The notes under the pieces are model-generated. The model worked only from the letters and a program-made list of their open reading frames with translations. It did not search any database and was not told the DNA's origin. Positions 58,420 to 64,000 of a stretch of 64,000 bases of DNA are shown one piece after another; position 1 is the stretch's first letter, and every line of letters begins with the position of its first letter. Location of the stretch: assembly GCF_000427335.1 (NCBI RefSeq), contig NZ_ATMR01000199.1, positions 163,177-227,176 on the forward strand, in the 5' to 3' direction. Origin of the DNA: Winogradskyella psychrotolerans RS-3 (GTDB lineage: Bacteria > Bacteroidota > Bacteroidia > Flavobacteriales > Flavobacteriaceae). Made by a program: the position numbers and the translations under genes.

Positions 58420-59166
58420 ATGGGAAGAGCTTTTGAGTTTAGAAAAGCAAGGAAAATGAAACGTTGGTCTGCTATGAGCAAAGCCTTTACACGTATTGGT
58501 AAAGATATTGTAATGGCCGTAAAAGAAGGTGGTTCAGATCCTGATAGTAACTCGCGTTTAAGAGCTGTTATACAAAATGCAAAGGCTGTAAATATGCCTA
58601 AAGACAACGTAGAACGTGCTATAAAACGTGCTTCAGATAAAAGTCTAGGAGATTTTAAAGAAATTCTTTTTGAAGGTTATGCACAACATGGTATTGCTGT
58701 TCTTATAGAAACTGCTACAGATAATAACACGCGTACGGTGGCTAATGTGCGTTCTTATTTTAATAAAACGGATGGTAGCTTAGGGACTTCTGGATCTGTT
58801 GTTTTTATGTTTGATCATACCTGTAATTTTAAAATTAAAGGAGATGATTTAGACTTAGAAGAATTAGAATTAGAGTTGATTGATTCTGGCGTTGACGAAA
58901 TTTTTGAAGATACCGATGAAGATGAAAACGGAGTTGAACATACTAGTGTTCTGGTTTATGCACCATTTGAGAGTTTTGGAAAAATTCAGGCTTACTTAGA
59001 GGAAAACAATATAGAAATCATTTCCTCTGGTTTTGAACGTATTCCGCAAGTGACAAAAAAGATAACAGCAGAACAAGCAGAAGATGTTGAGAAACTTTTA
59101 GAGAAATTAGAGGAAGATGATGATGTACAGAATGTATATCACACTATGGAGGAAAGTGCTGAGTAA
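58420..59166 (+). CDS. yebC: YebC/PmpR family protein
   Basis: A 248-residue protein with the canonical start MGRAFEFRKARKMKRWSAMSK, the SDPDSNSRLRAVIQNAKAVNMPKDNVERAIKRA block and GTSGSVVFMFDH in the middle. Family members are described as transcriptional regulators and, more recently, as helping translation of proline-rich stretches. It is the last core gene before the cassette array. Confidence 0.96.
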   Translation: MGRAFEFRKARKMKRWSAMSKAFTRIGKDIVMAVKEGGSDPDSNSRLRAVIQNAKAVNMPKDNVERAIKRASDKSLGDFKEILFEGYAQHGIAVLIETATDNNTRTVANVRSYFNKTDGSLGTSGSVVFMFDHTCNFKIKGDDLDLEELELELIDSGVDEIFEDTDEDENGVEHTSVLVYAPFESFGKIQAYLEENNIEIISSGFERIPQVTKKITAEQAEDVEKLLEKLEEDDDVQNVYHTMEESAE

Positions 59167-59179
59167 TTTGAAGTGTATT

Positions 59180-59227
59180 TTGTCACTGCAGGTGACAACT
59201 ATTTTGCTATAATTAGTAGCTTTTTTT
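59180..59227 (+). terminator. Probable terminator after yebC
   Basis: A 7-bp hairpin (TTGTCAC / GTGACAA) is followed by a short second stem (GCTA / TAGC) running into seven T. The second stem is weak. Confidence 0.45.
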
Positions 59228-59250
59228 GAGTTATTCAAATAATGATCAAA

Positions 59251-59285
59251 CACACAAATTTCTATTATTTTGAGAGGTTTGTGTG
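59251..59285 (-). terminator. Inverted repeat at the 3' end of the zinc-ribbon gene
   Basis: An 8-bp inverted repeat (CACACAAA / TTTGTGTG) directly follows the minus-strand gene. T content after it on that strand is low, so termination is only suggested. Confidence 0.35.
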
Positions 59286-59286
59286 T

Positions 59287-59685
59287 TTAATAGTGTTTTA
59301 TTTTATCAGTAAGCATAAATTCTTGCCAAGTTATTAGGACAAATTTATCTATATTTTTTTCTTTTATTTTCAAAAAACCATATTCATAAGCAAATAGATA
59401 TATATCTCCTTTTTTATTTTTCCAATAATGAGTAAAAAAATTAGGATTAAATCCTTCTTCTATAAGTAAGTTTTCTCTTACTGTAACTTTTCCTCCTTTA
59501 TTATATTTTTTTAATATTTTTCGATTTAATTTTAGTTGATTGTCTACTTTATTATAGAATCGTTCAGGTTCTTCTTTTGATTTTTTATATTGATAAGCAC
59601 TTTTGCACTGTGGGTCACAAAATTTCTTATCAATTCTTCCAATTAGTTCGCTTTCACAGTACACACATTTTCTAGTCAATTTCAT
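59287..59685 (-). CDS. Zinc-ribbon protein of unknown function, divergent from the recombinase
   Basis: A 132-residue protein. The N-terminal zinc ribbon is CVYCESEL...FCDPQCKSAY (CxxC then CxxxC). A basic helical middle (NRKILKKYNKGGKVTVREN) and a C-terminal aromatic/acidic strand segment (YWKNKKGDIYLFAYEYGFLKIKE) follow. I recall similar hypothetical proteins across Bacteroidota outside cassette arrays, so it need not belong to the array. Its start faces the recombinase gene across 83 bp containing an inverted repeat, so shared regulation is possible. Confidence 0.85.
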   Translation of the reverse strand: MKLTRKCVYCESELIGRIDKKFCDPQCKSAYQYKKSKEEPERFYNKVDNQLKLNRKILKKYNKGGKVTVRENLLIEEGFNPNFFTHYWKNKKGDIYLFAYEYGFLKIKEKNIDKFVLITWQEFMLTDKIKHY

Positions 59686-59692
59686 ATTAACC

Positions 59693-59725
59693 GTATTTTA
59701 TACGAATATTACCCGAATAAAATAC
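59693..59725. promoter_or_regulatory. Inverted repeat (candidate operator) between zinc-ribbon and recombinase genes
   Basis: GTATTTTAT (59693) and ATAAAATAC (59717) form a perfect 9-bp inverted repeat with a 15-bp centre that contains CGAATA twice. It occupies most of the 83-bp divergent promoter region. Confidence 0.5.
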
Positions 59726-59768
59726 AACTAATTAATTAAATGTCAGTATTTTGCTATTAAAAAACAGC

Positions 59769-60896
59769 ATGACACTACAAAAAAGTATCACATTAAAGCA
59801 TTTATTTATAGATGGGCGTAAATATATTGGACTTCAATTTAATTCAAGTAAAATTATAGAATCTCTTGTCAAAACGCTTCCTAATGTACTTTGGAGTGAT
59901 GATCTACTTTTGCATTATTTACCTAATACTAAAAATAACTTAGACTTAATTTTCAAAGCTTTTTATGGTATTGCTTGGGTTAATGGAAACTATTTTTTTT
60001 CAGATAAGGTAGTAAATGAAAATAATCCAGAGCTAAATTTAGAACGTTACAGAAAACGAATTCCTAAACCAGGTATTAAACAATGTCCTGAAAATTATTT
60101 ATTAAAACTAGAACTTAAAAGATATTCTGATAATACAGTACGTAATTATGTTTCATCTTTTGAAGCATTTATAAACCATTATTATGCATATGACCCAATC
60201 ACATTAAATGAGAATGATGTTAGGGAATATTTACAAAAATTGATTCAGAAAGACAGATCTAATTCGTATATAAATTTAACTATTAACAGCATAAAATTCT
60301 TTTATGAAGTTGTACATGAAATGCCTAATAGGTTTTATTCTATTGAAAGACCACGAAAAGAAAAAAAGCTACCTGAGGTTTTATCTAAGGAAGAAATTAT
60401 AAAAATTATAGCAAACACAAACAATTTAAAGCATAAATGTATTGTAGGTTTACTCTATTCTTCCGGACTTAGAAGAAGTGAGTTATTAAATTTAAATGTA
60501 ACTGATATTGATAGTAAGCGAATGGTAATAAAAATAAATAATGCAAAAGGAAATAAAGATCGTATTTCTTTATTGAGTCCAGTTATTTTAAAAGATTTAC
60601 AACAATATTATAAAGAATATAGACCTAAAACTTATCTTTTTGAAGGGGTTAAAGGTGGAAGATATAGTGCGACTAGTGTTCTTACTATTGTTTCTAAAGC
60701 TGCAAAAAAAGCTGGTATATTGAAAAAAGTTTCACCTCATATGCTTAGGCATAGTTTTGCTACTCATCTCTTAGAAAACGGAACTGATATTAGACATATT
60801 CAGATTTTATTGGGTCATAACTCAACTAAGACAACTGAAATTTATACTCATGTTGCAAATAGATCGTTTATGGAAATAAAAGATTTATTATCTTAG
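59769..60896 (+). CDS. Tyrosine recombinase of the cassette array (Xer-like, no IntI-specific insertion)
   Basis: A 375-residue protein; ATG 59769 is preferred over TTG 59751. Residues ~1-95 form an extra N-terminal domain (LKHLFIDGRKYIGLQFN, LIFKAFYGIAWVNGNYFF). A SAM-like core-binding domain follows (~105-190: LKRYSDNTVRNYVSSFEAF). The catalytic domain has R235 (SGLRRSELL), K260 (NAKGNKDR), H324-x-x-R327 (SPHMLRHSFATHL), H350 (LLGHNST) and Y359 (EIYTHV). The stretch between K260 and H324 is short as in XerC/D, so the ~20-residue domain characteristic of IntI is absent. The gene points towards the cassettes, and the attI-like site begins 8 bp after its stop. Inferred to excise and integrate the cassettes. 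Confidence 0.95.
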   Translation: MTLQKSITLKHLFIDGRKYIGLQFNSSKIIESLVKTLPNVLWSDDLLLHYLPNTKNNLDLIFKAFYGIAWVNGNYFFSDKVVNENNPELNLERYRKRIPKPGIKQCPENYLLKLELKRYSDNTVRNYVSSFEAFINHYYAYDPITLNENDVREYLQKLIQKDRSNSYINLTINSIKFFYEVVHEMPNRFYSIERPRKEKKLPEVLSKEEIIKIIANTNNLKHKCIVGLLYSSGLRRSELLNLNVTDIDSKRMVIKINNAKGNKDRISLLSPVILKDLQQYYKEYRPKTYLFEGVKGGRYSATSVLTIVSKAAKKAGILKKVSPHMLRHSFATHLLENGTDIRHIQILLGHNSTKTTEIYTHVANRSFMEIKDLLS

Positions 60897-60904
60897 CAGA
60901 CATA

Positions 60905-60946
60905 ACGTGGATATAATCAATAGTCTATATCCAGTTGTTGTGCAAC
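60905..60946 (+). other. attI-like site at the head of the cassette array
   Basis: AAC-GTGGATATAATCAATAG resembles the left end of the attC sites (AACACCGTG-TATAATTAATTG). It is followed by TATATCCA, completing an 8-bp inverted repeat (TGGATATA / TATATCCA), and then GTTGTGCAAC, the first cassette boundary. It lacks the ~100-bp centre of the attC-like sites. Confidence 0.65.
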
Positions 60947-61683
60947 ATTTGAAAAAAAATAGAGAATGACCAAATTTCTTTTATTATTTCACGATTTTGG
61001 ATCTAAAATCTTTACTCAAATAGAATTTAAATCAAATAAAGTTCCGACAGATTTTATCGAACTAACGAAACTTGACGATTATGAAATGTACCAATACATT
61101 CAAAGTGGAAATACGTACGTTATGACCGAAGAAAGATTGGAAAAGGAAAATATACATTTCGAAAAATTAAAACGTGAGAAAAAAACGTGGTTTGGTTTTT
61201 ATAAAAAGACTGTAACCGATTTATTGATTATGCCAAATCAGGAATTCTATTATCCATACGAATCTGGTAGTTACTTATATTTATTTACTAAACAGAAAAT
61301 AACAAAAGCTGAAATTGAAAATTGGCTGAATAGAGAATTCCCAAGTAGATTCGGACATATTGACGAAAGATTTGAGGGATTTGAGAATTTACTAAATGAA
61401 GAAGATTATTTAATCGCAACTAACCACGATTTGCAACGACAATTTGGTGTGATTGGAAAAAAAGAAAAGTAAACCTAATAATTAAAAATTTAAAAAGCAA
61501 ATTTGAGTGAACTTGAATTGAAAAATTTTGAAAAATAAAACGGATAAAAACGTTGCACAACACCGTGTATAATTAATTGCTTTGGCTAGTCATTATCACG
61601 AAAATTCCTCTGGAATTTCCTCTGGTTCGTTTTTGTTTACTAACTTAGTTGCTGAAACACGCAACTAACCATACACATAATCG
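60938..61683 (+). mobile_element. Gene cassette 1
   Basis: It runs from the TT of GTTGTGCAAC to the G before the next boundary TT. Its 3' site opens with GTTGCACAAC, the exact reverse complement of its own first ten bases. It carries one sense-strand gene with a ~28-nt leader. Confidence 0.85.
60966..61472 (+). CDS. Cassette 1 protein, unknown function
   Basis: A 168-residue cytosolic protein, mixed alpha/beta, rich in aromatic residues and Lys/Glu (MTKFLLLFHDFGSKIFTQIEF, KKTWFGFYKKTVTDLLIMPNQ, ESGSYLYLFTKQKITKAEIENWL). No signal peptide, membrane helix or Cys. No family recognised. Its start is 29 bp inside the cassette and its stop 79 bp before the attC-like site, a typical one-gene cassette layout. 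It lacks its own Shine-Dalgarno, as is usual here. Confidence 0.85.
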   Translation: MTKFLLLFHDFGSKIFTQIEFKSNKVPTDFIELTKLDDYEMYQYIQSGNTYVMTEERLEKENIHFEKLKREKKTWFGFYKKTVTDLLIMPNQEFYYPYESGSYLYLFTKQKITKAEIENWLNREFPSRFGHIDERFEGFENLLNEEDYLIATNHDLQRQFGVIGKKEK

Positions 61684-61691
61684 TTAGCAGC
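61552..61691 (+). repeat. attC-like site 1
   Basis: 140 bp, read here from the R''-like GTTGCACAAC to the next boundary GTTAGCAGC. Inside it are GTGTATAATTAATTGC and its partner GCAACTAACCATACAC, plus a central hairpin AAATTCC-TCT-GGAATTT. That hairpin keeps the pairing while differing in sequence from the others. Confidence 0.85.
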
Positions 61692-62184
61692 AATGCTATT
61701 CGTGCATTTTTGCCTAGTTTATTTTTCGGAGATTTTTTTTTAGACTTTTAAGTCAGATAAATTAAAAAAACTCAACTTATTAAAACTCAGTTGACGTCGG
61801 ACTTGTTTCTCACCCGCCAAATTAAAGCCTGTGAGATCGTAATCGCTAATCAGCATAACGACGTCGGACTGACAAGCAGAACGTGCAATTCTGAACGTTA
61901 AAATGAAAAACTGGACTTATAAAAACCTCATTTGACTTTGGACTTGTTTCTTATCCGCCAAATTCTGTTCTGTTGGGATCTAAGTCACTCATCTACTCTA
62001 CTACGTCGGACTGACTAGCAGAACCTGCAATTCTGAAACTTAAAATAAAAAACTGCTGCTAACACCGTGTATAATTAATTGCTTCGTTTCTGAGCATCTG
62101 GAATATTCCTGCGGAATATTCTCAGGTTCGTGGGTTTTTGTTAACTTAGTTGCTTAACCACGCAACTAACCATACACCGAACCG
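61684..62184 (+). mobile_element. Cassette 2, no reading frame (copy of cassette 5)
   Basis: It starts at the boundary GTTAGCAGC and its attC-like site opens with GCTGCTAAC, the exact reverse complement. The ~370-bp body has no sense frame of note. It is built of two diverged tandem units of ~140 bp (about 61771-61910 and 61911-62055), each with a CAGAA/TTCTG hairpin and a pairing such as TCTCAC / GTGAGA that is altered but kept in the second unit. About 97 percent identical to cassette 5. A structured RNA is possible. Confidence 0.8.
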
Positions 62185-62192
62185 TTGGCAGC
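62055..62192 (+). repeat. attC-like site 2
   Basis: 138 bp from GCTGCTAAC to GTTGGCAGC. Central hairpin GAATATTCC-TGC-GGAATATTC, long-range GTGTATAATTAATTGC / GCAACTAACCATACAC pairing, and the local TTAGTTGC / GCAACTAA pair are all present. Confidence 0.85.
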
Positions 62193-62725
62193 AATGCGTG
62201 TGCGGCAAAGTCCAACTCTAAATTGGAACTTATACAAATCTAAATTTTGAGAATAAAATAAAATTGGAATTTCAAAACTTTGGAATGAAAATCACAACGC
62301 AGGAATTATAAGCAGAACGGAAAATTACGGTTGAAAAAATAGCTACATCGCTATAAAAAAGCCTAGTTACTTTTTCGCGATATTTTTTGACTTTTAAGTA
62401 AGTAAAATCAGAAAAAATGGAGTCGGAAATTTTAATTTCTTGCGGAACTAAATTGGAATAATTATCTAATTCATTAAACACGAGAACTAAAATTTGATAA
62501 GTTTCCTAGATATTAAAAATATAGCGCAGGATATACAAGCTGTGTGGAAAATGCGTGTCTGATTAGCAACAACGCAGGATTAAAAAATAAGCACGGCTGC
62601 CAACACCGTGTATATTTAATTGCTTTGTTTCTGCTTATCTGGAATATTCCTTCGGAATATTCTCAGGTCCGTAAAAGTTTACTAAATTAGTTGCCAAACC
62701 ACGCAACTAATCATACACAAACACG
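62185..62725 (+). mobile_element. Cassette 3, no sense-strand gene recognised
   Basis: Boundary GTTGGCAGC is matched by GCTGCCAAC at its own 3' site. The ~410-bp body has only short sense frames. On the opposite strand 62272-62481 is open for 69 residues (MFNELDNYSNLVPQEIKISDS), but composition and orientation give little support for it as a gene. Confidence 0.8.
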
Positions 62726-62733
62726 TTGTAAAC
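62596..62733 (+). repeat. attC-like site 3
   Basis: 138 bp from GCTGCCAAC to GTTGTAAAC. Its central hairpin is GAATATTCC-TTC-GGAATATTC. It differs from its neighbours at a few stem positions (GTGTATATTTAATTGC and GCAACTAATCATACAC). Confidence 0.85.
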
Positions 62734-63498
62734 AAGCTAAAGAAACATATGAACTTCATTAAAAAACTTTTCGGAATAAAGAAAAATGAGGAAGAAGAAT
62801 ACTCTGGAAATTTTATCGTTGCAACTCTGAATGATAAAGTAATGCCTATCGACCGAGGAGAAATTTATGAAGACCCATTAGACGAGTTTCTTCAATCAAA
62901 AGGAATTGGAGAAGTGACTGGTGGAGGAACTATGCAATTGAAATCTGGAGAATTGGAATATTGCGATGTTGAAATCCAACTAAACTCGGATGAAATCGAT
63001 GAGAATCAAATAAAAGCAATAATTGAAAAATTAGAGGAACTTGGAGCACCAAAAGGCTCAAAACTTACGATAGAAAAAACAGAACAAAAAATAGAGTTTG
63101 GTAAAAAAGAAGGATTAGGAATTTATCTTGACGGAATAAATCTGTCTGATGAAGTTTATAAAAGCTCGGACTCTGAAGCTTTGGCTGTTGAAATAAGAAG
63201 ATTAGCTGGAATTGAAGACAATACTCTTCGATATTGGCAAGCTAACACAGAAACTGGATTGTATTTTTATGGAGATTCATTTGAACATATTAAGAATTCG
63301 ATTAATGACTTTGTTAGTTCACATCCAGAATGTGAAAATTGTCGAATTGAACAAATAGCATAAAAGCCAGTTTACAACACCGTGTATAATTAATTGCTTG
63401 GTCACTGTCGACTTACGAACATTCCTGCGGAATATTCTATCTGTGATTTATTTGCTAAATTAGGTGATTAACCACGCAACTAACCATACACAACAACG
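62726..63498 (+). mobile_element. Gene cassette 4
   Basis: Boundary GTTGTAAAC is matched by GTTTACAAC at the start of its own 3' site. This pair differs at several positions from those of cassettes 2, 3 and 5, yet is fully complementary. One sense-strand gene fills most of the cassette, and its stop codon is 6 bp before the site. Confidence 0.87.
62749..63363 (+). CDS. Cassette 4 protein, unknown function
   Basis: A 204-residue acidic cytosolic protein. After a basic start (MNFIKKLFGIKKNEEEEYSGN) it reads KVMPIDRGEIYEDPLDEFL, GEVTGGGTMQLKSGELEYCDVEIQL and IIEKLEELGAPKGSKLTIE, a compact ferredoxin-like pattern of strands and helices. A second half (GLGIYLDGINLSDEVYKSSD) may be a related domain. 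I have a faint memory of similar hypothetical proteins in diverse bacteria but no name. The leader from the cassette boundary is only ~22 nt with an A-rich stretch. Confidence 0.88.
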   Translation: MNFIKKLFGIKKNEEEEYSGNFIVATLNDKVMPIDRGEIYEDPLDEFLQSKGIGEVTGGGTMQLKSGELEYCDVEIQLNSDEIDENQIKAIIEKLEELGAPKGSKLTIEKTEQKIEFGKKEGLGIYLDGINLSDEVYKSSDSEALAVEIRRLAGIEDNTLRYWQANTETGLYFYGDSFEHIKNSINDFVSSHPECENCRIEQIA

Positions 63499-63506
63499 TT
63501 AGCAGC
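63370..63506 (+). repeat. attC-like site 4
   Basis: 137 bp from GTTTACAAC to GTTAGCAGC. It is the most diverged in its centre (GAACATTCC-TGC-GGAATATTC). The local partner TTAGTTGC is changed to TTAGGTGA while the long-range stem is intact, so the long-range fold is the conserved one. Confidence 0.85.
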
Positions 63507-63998
63507 AATGCAATACGTACATTTTCGCCTAGTTTATTTTTTGGAGATTTTTTTTTAGACTTTTAAGTCAGATAAATTAAAAAAACTCAACTTGTTAAAA
63601 CTCAATTGACGTCGGACTTGTTTCTCACCCGCCAAATTAAAGCCTGTGAGATCGTAATCGCTAATCAGCATAATGACGTCGGACTGACAAGCAGAACGTG
63701 CAATTCTGAACGTTAAAATGAAAAACTGGACTTATAAAAACCACATTTGACTTTGGACTTGTTTCTTATCCGCCAAATTCTGTTCTGTTGGGATCTAAGT
63801 CACTCATCTACTCTACTACGTCCGACTGACTAGCAGAACGTGCAATTCTGAAACTTAAATAAAAAACTGCCGCTAACACCGTGTATAATTAATTGCTTCG
63901 TCTCTGAGCATCTGGAATATTCCTTCGGAATATTCTCCGGTTCGTGGGTTTTTGTTAACTTAGTTGCTAAACCACGCAACTAACCATACACAATACCG
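63499..63998 (+). mobile_element. Cassette 5, no reading frame (copy of cassette 2)
   Basis: Boundary GTTAGCAGC and 3' site start GCCGCTAAC (one mismatch in nine). The body aligns with cassette 2 along its whole length with about a dozen substitutions and one single-base deletion. Short ATG frames at the left end change at mostly non-synonymous positions between the copies, arguing against a peptide. Confidence 0.8.
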
Positions 63999-64000
63999 TT
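63869..64000 (+). repeat. attC-like site 5, cut by the window end
   Basis: From GCCGCTAAC to the final GTT at 63998-64000, with hairpin GAATATTCC-TTC-GGAATATTC. The window stops at the first bases of a sixth cassette, so the array continues. Confidence 0.83.

Noticed and set aside
59751..59768. TTG start for the recombinase
   Set aside because: The ATG at 59769 is 18 bp downstream and fits better; the upstream residues are not supported by any ribosome binding site.
61690..61745. 16-codon peptide starting at the GCAATGC of cassettes 2 and 5
   Set aside because: The substitutions between the two copies are mostly non-synonymous and the ATG is part of the shared boundary sequence.
62272..62481. 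Antisense 69-residue frame in cassette 3 as a firm gene
   Set aside because: No family resemblance, orientation opposite to the other cassette genes, and an AT-rich context where such frames arise by chance.
61552..64000. CRISPR array
   Set aside because: Repeats are ~138 bp, separated by 360-640 bp of gene-bearing sequence, and no cas genes are present.
60937..64000. Conventional transposons or insertion sequences with terminal inverted repeats
   Set aside because: The units carry no transposase, show no target duplications, share boundaries head to tail, and their end complementarity follows cassette logic.
1..64000. tRNA, rRNA and riboswitch genes
   Set aside because: Intergenic regions were read for cloverleaf-like elements, conserved rRNA segments and known riboswitch cores, and none was recognised.

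Overview
The window comes from a low-GC member of the Bacteroidota, almost certainly a marine-type Flavobacteriaceae. The evidence is a giant SprB-repeat adhesin with a gliding-associated C-terminal domain next to a PorP/SprF protein (type IX secretion, T9SS), several secreted enzymes with T9SS sorting tails, promoter-like TAnnTTTG boxes, A-rich leaders that mostly lack Shine-Dalgarno sequences, and a flavobacterial set of housekeeping genes. I see no rRNA, tRNA, CRISPR array or conventional insertion sequence.

Layout: 1-10.1 kb is a T9SS/gliding cluster (5'-truncated SPOR-like protein, SprB-repeat adhesin, PorP/SprF). 10.3-15.2 kb is a secreted sugar-dehydrogenase/haem protein broken by one base. 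15.4-21 kb holds ribosome hibernation factor, an ArsC-like protein, DUF1853, an RluE-type pseudouridine synthase, a helicase, ExbD and a 3D-domain protein. 21.1-21.46 kb is a short unit with two very small reading frames and a strong terminator. 21.4-36.7 kb contains secreted and cytosolic metabolism and repair genes (T9SS protease, dipeptidase, E1 dehydrogenase fusion, 2OG oxygenase, SUI1, phosphorylase, Ung, YfcC carrier, MutS2). 37-55 kb includes a MuiA-like protein with an embedded TonB plug, sulfurtransferase, DAACS symporter, chorismate synthase, an LpxH-like phosphatase, a large FAD/Fe-S oxidoreductase carrying an in-frame repeat insertion, the paired DNA-processing proteins of the TIGR03915/TIGR03916 type, a toxin-antitoxin pair, GH3 and a copper-binding Csp. 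55.5-59.2 kb holds gcvT, an epimerase, pterin dehydratase between two perfect heptanucleotide repeat tracts, and YebC.

The most striking region is 59.3-64 kb: an integron-like gene-cassette array. A tyrosine recombinase lacking the integron-integrase (IntI) insertion is followed by a short attI-like site and at least five cassettes. Each cassette ends in a homogeneous, roughly 138-bp attC-like site with nested inverted repeats. The 9-10 bases opening each cassette are the reverse complement of the bases opening its own 3' site, and this pairing differs from cassette to cassette. That is the signature of cassettes that once existed as circles. Two cassettes encode unrecognised proteins, two are near-identical copies with no reading frame, and the window ends exactly at the start of a sixth.

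Six otherwise conserved genes are broken by single-base length differences in A/T runs (11.2, 19.8, 27.5, 43.65, 50.2 and 51.8 kb). Uncorrected homopolymer sequencing errors are the simplest reading, although three of the sites form in-phase A-AAA-AAN slippery heptamers that would restore the frame.
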